A DNA stretch of 64,000 bases from Wolfiporia cocos (Eukaryota > Basidiomycota > Agaricomycetes > Polyporales > Phaeolaceae), in contig JACCLO010000012.1 of NCBI GenBank assembly GCA_029448655.1, positions 2,976,001-3,040,000 on the forward strand, written 5' to 3'. This document shows, one piece after another, positions 52,501-60,800 of this stretch (the first letter of the stretch is position 1; every line of letters starts with the position of its first letter). Position numbers and translations under genes: made by a program. The notes under the pieces were generated by a model. It saw only the letters and a list, made by a program, of their open reading frames with translations, searched no databases and was not told the origin of the DNA.

Positions 52501-53928
52501 CGGTGCTATATTAACACGTACCAAAAAGATAACTGGTCGGAGTTCCTGCCGACAGCGGAATTTGCGTACAATAATGCAGCCAGCGAAACTACCAAGGAAT
52601 CGCCGTTCCTGGTGGAATTAGGTCGTCATCCTATTGCAGGACCAAGCAGTTTCGAACCAAGCCGAAACAAAGACTTAGTAGAAATTGCGAACACACGGTT
52701 CTCTGCACAAGAGAAAGCTAAGGCGGCAATGAAAATTGCAGCCGAAAGATGGTCCTGGTATTATGATCAAAAGAAGCAAGTCGTTCCCTTCAAAGTGGGC
52801 GACAAAGTACTCGTGGACGTGCGAAGTTGGCAAGACACCGAAAGAAGTCTAGCCCCTCGCTACATCGGCCCATTCCGAATCACGGAGAAATTGGGACCGG
52901 TAACGTTCAAAGTGTACATGGACGCACAATATAGGGCTTACCACCCTGTGTTCCATGCTTCAAAACTGGTCATGTACAAGGAATCAACCATCGAAGGTCA
53001 GAAAAGTCATCCCCCAGCGGCCGACAGGCCAATGGAAATGGAAGACCCGGAAGAATGGGAAGTGGAAGCCATTCTCGACCATCGTAACCGACGCGGCCGG
53101 TGGGAATACCTTATCCATTGGAAAGGTACCGGACCTGCGGAGGACACATGGGAAATCGAGGAACACCTGGCTAACGCTAAGGAGATTCTGGACGAGTACA
53201 AGGCAAAATATTCAGCCCTTAGTACCGACCCAAATCAACCCCTTCGCCGATCAACTAGACTCGGCGGAACACGGCAAACGATAGCCGTCTTCGACCCTGA
53301 TTCACCAGATTGGGATTCGGACACATGTGTCTGGCCCGATGACTGGCCCCAATATCGAGACGATGTTGATCCTACACAACCGAAAGTGTACTACAAGCGC
53401 GACCCCTTTACAGGGCAATGGGTACATTCCGACGTTGAGTTCAACGAAGACTTGGAAATCGAAGTAGGAGTCAACGGCCAACTACCGACCAGGGGAACAA
53501 CCGATGCGATCGGCTACGATCTATACGCCGCGCAGGATATCCTAATCAATTCATGGAAATCCGCTTCGGTCCCCACAGACATTCGTATCAAAGTTCCTTA
53601 TGGGACATACGGTCGGATAGCGCCAAGGTCTGGACTTGCGAAAAAGGGCATCGATGTCCTCGCAGGAGTAATAGACCATGACTACCGCGGAGAAGTCTTT
53701 GTCATGTTGATGAACCTCACGGGAGACCCGTACCAAGTAAAGAAAGGCGACAGAATTGCTCAGCTAATCTGCGAAGTAGCGATCACGCCCGAAATACAGG
53801 AATCCATGACCAAGGAGAAGTTCGAGAAAGAAATTCGACCTCACCTACATGGAAGTGGGCCCTACAACGAGCAGTTCAACAAGCCAACCAAGCGCGGTAC
53901 ACAAGGTTTTGGATCGACAGGACGATAA
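49501..53928 (+). CDS. pol: pol polyprotein of A4 (PR-RT-RH-IN-chromodomain-dUTPase)
   Basis: This intact 1475-residue polyprotein is the reference for family A. The protease DSGA is at 59-62. RT has D383 and YLDD 446-449. RNase H has D595, E638, D665 and D708. Integrase has zinc ligands H824, H831, C861 and C864, and D894, D954 and E990 (35 residues between the last two). The chromodomain is at about 1184-1233. The dUTPase is at about 1328-1475, with motifs at 1336, 1371, 1389, 1416 and 1465. The ATG overlaps the gag-frame stop as TGATG. Replication enzymes look complete, but the upstream gag frameshift probably blocks normal translation into pol. Confidence 0.96.
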   Translation: MTCPLVLPCNFSPVPAVKSVFESMYHIFGNDARDFARSFRVEVTLWVYGQKVQALALIDSGATISVISQRLVDKHKLVTDKLAFPITVTNADGTENVAGRLTQSVKAFMQHGTHKEKIGLTVMHLEPDLILGYDWLRLHNPTFDWRKGEMEYARCTHDQPYARKKGNRPSEEEAVELPEKEIIEVNSIWDTPVDILGEEDPENPLIAWVATLDDEEMNLLTQLVAEVLDKDLDEADDREEDTPPIDIEKWQSLVPEQYQEYGPTVFSQKASERMPERKPWDHAIVLEPDAQLPPPVKPYKMSPQERNSLDEWIDTELRKGYIRPSESPMASPVFFVHKKDGGLRMVVDYRRLNEITVKNRYPIPRIDDLIDQLSHATIFTKIDLRWGYNNVRIKEGDEWKTAFITHRGLYEATVMYFGFCNAPATFQAMMNSILAPFIRTGKVVVYLDDILIFGNDMEEHRRLTKGVLQTLKDSDLYAKPEKCFFEQSSIEYLGMIISDGNIMMDPKKYAGVQDWPRPTKVKEVQAFLGFANFYRRFIDGFSKIAKPLTMLTKKSEAWHWDAEQENAFQTLKEAFTQAPVLRIPSHDQPFRVETDASDFATGAVLSQLDPTDKKFHPVAYYSKSLSAPERNYEIYDKEMLAVIRALEEWRHYLEGHPEKFEIWSDHLNLTYFKTAQKLTRRQARWALYLSRFNFQMKHKPGKTMLTADPLSRRPDHEEGVDLDNRDQVLLKPEWFEQEYMAMALDTSHAAPQSEDESILREIRKALLDDKVTKDYKELLSSGPREFKKDLSEWNYEGGLLLRRGKVYVPATPADIRRQVVEHHHDHKSAGHFGRYKTYELLSRNYWWPGMFVYVKKYVDGCDTCQRMKNHPQKPYGPLQPLPVPSGPWEVVTIDLITQLPPSGMHDAIMVVVDRLTKRARFFPIENTFSTKDLATILYQKVYPLHGLPKQIVSDRGTQFASKLFGEWCTLLGIQRSMTTAYHPQADGQTERVNQILEQYLRCYINTYQKDNWSEFLPTAEFAYNNAASETTKESPFLVELGRHPIAGPSSFEPSRNKDLVEIANTRFSAQEKAKAAMKIAAERWSWYYDQKKQVVPFKVGDKVLVDVRSWQDTERSLAPRYIGPFRITEKLGPVTFKVYMDAQYRAYHPVFHASKLVMYKESTIEGQKSHPPAADRPMEMEDPEEWEVEAILDHRNRRGRWEYLIHWKGTGPAEDTWEIEEHLANAKEILDEYKAKYSALSTDPNQPLRRSTRLGGTRQTIAVFDPDSPDWDSDTCVWPDDWPQYRDDVDPTQPKVYYKRDPFTGQWVHSDVEFNEDLEIEVGVNGQLPTRGTTDAIGYDLYAAQDILINSWKSASVPTDIRIKVPYGTYGRIAPRSGLAKKGIDVLAGVIDHDYRGEVFVMLMNLTGDPYQVKKGDRIAQLICEVAITPEIQESMTKEKFEKEIRPHLHGSGPYNEQFNKPTKRGTQGFGSTGR

Positions 53929-54018
53929 AAGTGGAAAAATCGTAAAGTCTAACCCTTCAATGGGCTCTAGCACTACTTCTACTCTCAACGGGGTCGTTGA
54001 AATCTAAGGGGGGGGTAA

Positions 54019-54636
54019 TGTCACAAGAATTCTCCTAGTTTCCCTATATTTCTTACTATTTTTCCGGCAATTCTACGAATTATCTATGACTTTCTAGACC
54101 AATAACTAGCTTATCTGGTTCATAAGTTTACGGTTACATACGTGCCGAATGATGGCCGCGTTATCTCCCGTAACGACGGTCTTATCTTATCACTAGTAGT
54201 TACCATCAGTCACATGTCTAGTTTCAGCCAATCGGACGTCCCGTCCGGAAGCAGTCAGCGTATAAACGTCAGCGGACCGGGCTTTGGTCACGCCCCGTCT
54301 TTGTAATGACAAGAGCGCAAAACGCCATTCGTGCGGCCTACGCCGCCTTTCTATATCCCGGTTTTGATCGGCATAAGTATTTATCGTATATTACTAAGTA
54401 CTTAGGTACCTGGGGACTTGTACATACGAATACGGACACTAGTATTATCTAATAAGACTGTTAGGGGTCTTATTTATCATGTATATATACTGGACTTGCT
54501 GAGCGCTATTGCCTCAGTTCTATTCATTGCATTCATACTACGAGTTAACCACTCAACGTATCCTGCTTAACACCTGCTTATCCCTTGCCTAACCAGCAAC
54601 TACCAAGACATATCAAGTAAGTGTTATCTTGTGTTA
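54019..54636 (+). repeat. A4 3' LTR
   Basis: This 618-bp LTR is preceded by a polypurine tract (eight G then TAA). TATCT follows at 54637-54641. Confidence 0.95.
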
Positions 54637-54641
54637 TATCT

Positions 54642-55113
54642 CTTACTTAGGTCATGTGGTACGTCACTGGAGTTACCCGCGTTACATAGTCATGTGCAGC
54701 GTAGTCACAGTGTGCACAGACCACGCCATTAGGGCAGGTCTTGTAGCTACAGAAGTCTGCGTTTACATGTATATATACTAGGTAGCGTTCTGAGGTACTC
54801 CTCAGAACTTATCTTCTCGTCGTTGGGGGCGCGTCCCCTGGCAACCTTTCAATACCGTCTGCCTTTCTGTCTTTGCGTGCAGGGTCTTAGACGACAAAGC
54901 CTGCTACGTCCTACTTGGGCGTGGGGGCCTCTATTCATTGCATCCACCTCGTCTTTATTCCTTTACCTGCTAGTCTGTGCAATACGGCAGGGCTCCTCAA
55001 TAGGAGCGCCTTCTTGTTCTCCGCCATAGGAGGGTAGGGGGCTATTGGAGTTAGGGATAGGGCGGATATAGAGGTTCCCCGCTAGGGCGGGTGGCACGGT
55101 GGTTACCGTGACA
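54642..55113 (+). repeat. D3 3' LTR, part downstream of A4
   Basis: It completes the D3 3' LTR and ends GTGACA before ACCAT (55114-55118). Confidence 0.93.
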
Positions 55114-55118
55114 ACCAT

Positions 55119-55542
55119 GCCATTAGGGCAGGTCTTGTAGCTACAGTAGATAGCGTCCACATGTATATATACTAGGTAGCGTTCTGAGGTACTCCTCAGA
55201 ACTTATCTTCTCGTCGTTGGGGGCGTGTCCCCTGGCAACCTTTTCATATACCGTCTGTCTACTTGTCCTTGCGTGCAGGGTCTTAGACAACAAAGCCTGC
55301 TACGTCCTACTTGGGCGTGGGGGCCTCTATTCATTGCATCCAACTATCTCTTATTCCTTTACTTGCTAGTCTGGGGGCGTACCGGTACACTCATGTGTCG
55401 GTACCTCAAGCACGGCAGGGCTCCTCAATAGGAGTGCCTCCTTGTTCTCCGCCATTAGGAGGGTAGGGGGCTATAGGCATCAGAGATGAGGCGGATATAG
55501 GGGTTCCCCGCTGGGGCGGGTGGCACGGTGGTTACCGTGATA
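55119..55542 (+). repeat. D2 solo LTR, second part
   Basis: It resumes D2 after D3 and ends GTGATA, a mutated GTGACA, before AGCTC. It carries an extra segment of about 38 bp near 55375-55412 not found in the other D LTRs. Confidence 0.88.
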
Positions 55543-55547
55543 AGCTC

Positions 55548-55586
55548 TTCTAACAACAAGACCTTACAAGTAAGTCATCCGTTACA
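55548..55586 (+). repeat. solo LTR E, last part
   Basis: This is the end of LTR E after the AGCTC duplication. It contains GTAAGT at 55570 and ends GTTACA before AATTG (55587-55591). Confidence 0.75.
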
Positions 55587-56254
55587 AATTGAGCGTGTCA
55601 TCGCCGCCGTCGTGCGTGACAGCGGCGGCGAGGCGCTTGTTGGTGGCGCGGGGGCGGCATGGGACGAGCGCGATGATAAGCGCGCCATTATCTGGCGCGA
55701 CGAGACGTAGCGCCGATCGTGGGATAACTCTCCGCGTTTGGGAGGTCAGACGCCCGCCGGATCTCATCTGTCATCGGGCGGCGGCATCCACCCCACGCGT
55801 GGGAGATACAGAAATAGAATATTGTTATTACCATTTGATTCGTAGGGCTACGTTGTCTAGAAAGCGTGAAAGAACGCTGTGATTATGTAAAGAATTGAGC
55901 GCACCATCACCACCGTCGTGCGCGACAGCGGCGGCGGGGTGCTTGTTGGTGGCGTGGGGGCAGCAGGGCACTGGTAGGTGGCGCGGGGAGTGAAGCGCTG
56001 GTGGGTGGCACGGGGAGTGGGCGGGCACATGATCTTCACCCCAGAAGGGCAATCAACTGCAGTGCTACTGGCAGTATGCGGGTAGTACGATAATTCAAGC
56101 TTATTAGCTTGGTGCACGCACGTGTATGGCAAGCTAATAAGCTTGGTAATACATGAGGTTTAGGTGAGCATAGCTATACAAGGACAGCGCATAAAGCAAT
56201 GATCGAACAATTGCAGCATTACGAGAAGCGGGCACTACCCCAGCATTGCCAGCC
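55587..56254. repeat. F repeat, one full and one partial unit, then unannotated sequence
   Basis: AATTGAGCG recurs at 55587 and 55893, giving a 306-bp period. The second unit decays after about 56035. With 32934-33136 this makes at least three related units. The rest, to 56254, has a strong hairpin at 56096-56145 and no recognisable gene. It may be host satellite or the end of another element. Confidence 0.6.
56096..56145. repeat. perfect 16-bp inverted repeat
   Basis: CAAGCTTATTAGCTTG at 56096-56111 and its exact reverse complement at 56130-56145 are separated by 18 nt. Confidence 0.9.
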
Positions 56255-57116
56255 TGTCACAGATTTATCTGGGACTTACAGCATTTTTCCTACGATTATA
56301 GCAATTTACCTGGGATTTATACGTCTACCTACAAGTTATCTACGGGTTAACTCCCATTGCCACCACGACAAGCTCTTAACTGGGCTTATCAACCACATGA
56401 CTAGCTTACATAACGCTACGGCACCTTCCGGTCCAATAGCATAGCTACAGCTATGTCATACAGGTCTCGCCCGTCAGAGCAAGACCAGCCACGTCATAGA
56501 TCTTAGATCATAATGATAGGCCGAGCGCGGCACGCTCGCATAATAATGTCCACAAGTACAAACAGTGCCTCGCGGCCTTGTACTATTGGGTCGGCCTTCC
56601 CGGCTTCCCACCGCCATAAGATCCTAGATCACAATGGCACCTCAGGCGCGCCACGCCTTCGCATAATAATGGCAACACGGCCAAATAGCACTATATTAGC
56701 ATCAAGGCAATATCGCTATAGGCTACGGCCTTCTCGGCCTCCCACGGACTCGGCGCTCTCCAAGTCCCGGGCTTCTGCCATCACGGCGTTGCCCAAACAC
56801 CGGTCCTCGCCTCACGGCTAAGACCACCATATGTTCCGGTAACCTTCCGGACCGGGAATATCACATGCTACGGTGCCTACTGGCCCAATAGCATTACGAC
56901 CTCGGCGCTCCGCCTTGGTCAGCATCCGATGACCGGCCAATCGCCATTATACCTCACGGTATCCGGCAACCGGCATCCCTTATACCCGGGCTGCGCCCGT
57001 CTTCACATGTCCATCTAACGATGAGACCACACACTCTCTATTTTACCATTGGCCCGGCCATTACCGGCGGGCCACGGCCTTTGTAGAGTAGTCATACCAC
57101 TTGGTCGCCCTTATGG
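56255..57116 (+). repeat. LTR of family C, interrupted by B3
   Basis: It starts TGTCACAGATTTATCTGGG and retains the segment deleted from the 6106 copy. It contains two diverged copies of a roughly 120-bp unit (starting near 56489 and 56610) rich in GGCC-type short palindromes. It is cut by B3 after TATGG (57112-57116). Its end lies beyond the window. Confidence 0.85.
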
Positions 57117-57815
57117 TGACACAGACTAGACTGTGGGACTCACACTATAACCTAATAAGCGACTTGAAGGAGTTGCTGGAGGTTGGTGAGGAGGCTAGTG
57201 GGCGCAAGCAGAGATGATATGTAACTGTGCGAATGCAGAGAACAAATCTAAGGCTTATCCGCAGTGATAGCCCTACTTATATACATGCTTTGTTTGGTTA
57301 CCGGTAAGGGAGCCAAACATGAAGGTGGTCTGTGCGCAGACATAACTAATATGGTTAAGTCGTAAACTGCAATAGACCATGTGCGCCGGTAATGGCCGCA
57401 CCAGTAAGATCGTTTGTTTGGACTGTAGGTCCATGTTGTGGAAGTGGCTGTAGCTACGTTAGTAAGCCATGCATGTGATTCTTATATACCGACATCGGGA
57501 TATGAGTAATCGTAAGGGCATTGGCATGTGACAACGAGCAGGCCGCTTATCCAATTGTACTGACATAGCCCGGTATCGGGATATGAGTAAGGCGCGTGAC
57601 ACCGGAGGTTGGTCCGCTGAGTCATTGACGCGTACAAACGTGTTATGTACGTGTTGTTATGACAAGTGGACGTATACCGCGTTGTGTACGTGTTGTTTGG
57701 TTGCGTGTACGTGTAGACGGGCGCTTAGCAGCGTAAATGTCTACAAGGTCGTAGAAATACCAGATAAATAGGTAAAAATACGGGAAAAATAGTGGTATGT
57801 CACAAATCTGTGACA
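57117..57815 (-). repeat. B3 3' LTR
   Basis: This 699-bp LTR is closer to the B2 LTR type (TGACACAGACTAGAC on the plus strand) than to B1. The polypurine tract lies at 57816-57830. Confidence 0.93.
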
Positions 57816-57854
57816 TTACCCCCTCTTCAGGTTTCATTGTCCCTAATGGAACGA

Positions 57855-60800
57855 TTACTTTCCTGTGGAGCCGAAACCACCAGTACCGCGCTCGGATTTA
57901 ATCTTTTCAAAGTAAGATTTTCCGTGTAGCGTAATATGTGGGTCCTTAGCAACTTCGCAGATGAGCTGCGCAATCTTATCACCGGCCCGGATATCGATAG
58001 ATATGTCGGAGTGATTCCGGAGAATGATGATTACTTCGCCTTGATAGTCATGGTCGATAACGCCACCCATTACGTCTATGCCTTTGCGTGCGAGACTAGA
58101 GCGGGGGGCGATACGTCCGTAAGTGCCGAAAGGTACTTGGATCTTCAGTTTGGTGTTGTATTCTGTCTGCCCGTGAGCTGGCAGAACGTCACCTGTTGCA
58201 GTGTACAGGTCAAACCCAACCGAGTCCTTGGTTCCCTTTTCCGGCATTCGGCCGCCTTCACCGACTACGATTTTCAAATCCGCGTTTTGGTTAATGTCAG
58301 CCGACATCCATCCCCCGTCGGGGTGTCTAACCATGCGTTGCTTAGGATCCTTCGCAAATTCTTCGCAATACTGCGGCCAGTCGTCTGGCCACGTGCATTC
58401 GTCGGCTTCCCAGTCGTCGCTGTCAGGGTCGAAGACATGAACTGCTTCTTTCCTTCTAGCTGATCGCCTGAGGGGGACGTCCTGCATTGGAATGGCATGT
58501 GAAGCCTTGTATTCCTGCAGAATGTCGTATGCCGTGTCGAGATCGGCTTCGCGTACCCAGGAGTCGTCATTGATACCGAACCCTTTCCATCGGATTCTGT
58601 ATTCAACTCTTCCTGCACGGAGACGATGATCTAAGATCTTCTCGACTTCCCATAATTCCTCGCCGTCGACCATTTCTGGTTGAGGCTCTGGTTTTTTCTG
58701 ATGCACCGGGTCCTTGTACATGACCAACTTGGAAGCGTGAAATACTGGGTGATAAGCCCTGTATTGCTCGTCCATGTGTACCCTAAAGGTGACCGGCGAT
58801 AATTGTTCAATTATCTTAAATGGTCCCAAATAGCGTGGACTAAGACTTCTTTCGGAGTCTTGCCAGCTACGGGCGTCAACGAGAACTTTGTCGCCGACTT
58901 TAAACGGTACCGAGCGCTTATGTTGATCATAATACCAAGACCAGCGTTCAGCAGCCAGTTTCATAGCTGCCTTAGCTTGTTCTTGTGCTGACCATCTGGC
59001 GTAAGCAAATTGATTTAAATCCGAATATTGCGTCGGCTTCAAATCCGTAGGTCCTGCATTGGGATGCCTTCCTAGTTCGACGAAGAATGGACTATTCTTG
59101 GTCGTCTCACTAGCCGCGTTATTGTACGCGAACTCTGCCGTGGGGAGATAGAATACCCAGTTATCTTTTTGGATAACGTCGATGTAGCATCGTAGGTATT
59201 GTTCTAGAATTTGGTTAATTCTCTCCGTTTGGCCGTCCGCTTGCGGGTGATAGGCTGTTGTCATCGACCTCTGAATTCCCAATTGCTCGCACCATCCCTT
59301 GAATAGCTCAGAAGAGAATTGCGGTCCTCTGTCCGAAATGATTTGTTTCGGAAGCCCGTGGTTCGGATAAATCCGAAGGTACAGGAGGTTCGCTAATTCC
59401 TTTGCCGAGATATTGTCCGAAGTGGGAATGAAGTGTGCGCGCTTGGTCAATCGGTCCACTACTACCATAATGGCAGTGAATTGTTTACGTTCGCCACTAG
59501 GCGGTAAGTGGACAATGAAGTCGATGGTGATTGTGTCCCATGGTGCTTCCGGAACTGGGAGCGGTTGCAGGGGTCCGTACGGGGTCTGGTTGCGGTTCTT
59601 CATGCGCTGGCATGTGTCGCAACCTTCCACGTATTGCTTTACCATCGTGGTCATTCCAGGCCACCAGTAATTACGTGATAGAAGTTCATAGGTCTTCCAT
59701 CGTCCGAAGTGTCCGGCAGTCACATGGTCATGATGTAACTCCAGAATCTTCGTGCGCAATTCCTTAGGCTCTTTTGGAACGTACACTTTTCCTCGTCTGA
59801 GGAGTAATCCGGCCTCCATGTTCCATTCCTGGAGATCTTTACCGAATTCCTTGGGACCACTTTTCAGTAGTTCCTGGTAATCCTTGGTAATCTGATCGTC
59901 CATGAGGGCTTGTCGGATTTGTCGGAGGAGGTCCTCGTCGCCTGATTGTATCTCCTGCTGTGACGCTTCTAGCGCCCTAACCGTAAAGTATTCCGGTTTC
60001 AGCAAAATTTGATCGCGATTGTCGAGTTCCACCCCCTCTTCATGGTCTGGCCTCCGTGACAGAGGATCAGCCGTAAGCATTGTTTTACCGGGTTTGTGGC
60101 ACATGGTGAAGTTGAACCTTGTCAGGTAAAGACTCCAACGTGCCTGTCTCCGGGTTAGCCGTTGTGCCGATTTGAAATATGTCAGATTGAGATGATCCGA
60201 CCAGACTTCAAATTTGTGTGGGTGTCCTTCGAGGTAATGTCTCCATTCCTCTAGAGCGCGGATGATTGCGAGTAACTCCTTATCGTAAATCTCATAGTTC
60301 CTTTCGGGTGCTGATAGAGATTTCGAGTAAAAGGCTACCGGATGCCAGAGCTTATCCTCCGAAGAGTATTGCGATAGCACTGCACCAGTTGCGTAATCGG
60401 AAGAATCCGCTTCCACGCGGAACGGGGACTCCTGATCTGGGATCCGGAGTATTGGGGCCGATGTGAAAGCTTCCTTGAGAGTTTGGAAGGCTTCCGCTTG
60501 TTCGGGTCCCCAGTTCCACTGCGTGTTTTTCTTGGACAGTTCGGTTAACGGCTTAACCACTTTGGAGAAGTCTTTAATGAACCGCCGGTAGTAGTTGGCG
60601 AAGCCAACAAAGGCCTGGACGTCCTTCACCTTGGCAGGTGTAGGCCAGTCCATGACACCGGCTACCTTCTTAGGGTCCATTTCGACTTTTCCTTTGGAAA
60701 TGATCATTCCCAGGTATTCAATACTGCTTTGTTCGAAGAAGCACTTTTCAGGCTTCGCGAACAAGTCGTTGTCTTGCAAGATTTGTAATACTTGCTTGAC

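Larger units (their letters stand above)
44972..54636 (+). mobile_element. A4: family A Ty3/gypsy element with a gag frameshift
   Basis: LTRs of 618 bp (44972-45589 and 54019-54636) differ at about three positions by eye. TATCT flanks it at 44967-44971 and 54637-54641. ORF0 and pol are open. Gag has a 1-nt insertion near its 3' end. Confidence 0.96.
33859..55113 (+). mobile_element. D3: family D element carrying A3 and A4
   Basis: LTRs are 33859-34232 with 43894-44127, and 44836-44971 with 54642-55113; the core is 44128-44835. ACCAT flanks it at 33854-33858 and 55114-55118. Both reconstructed LTRs are 608 bp and look identical by eye. A3 sits in the 5' LTR and A4 in the 3' LTR. Confidence 0.95.
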
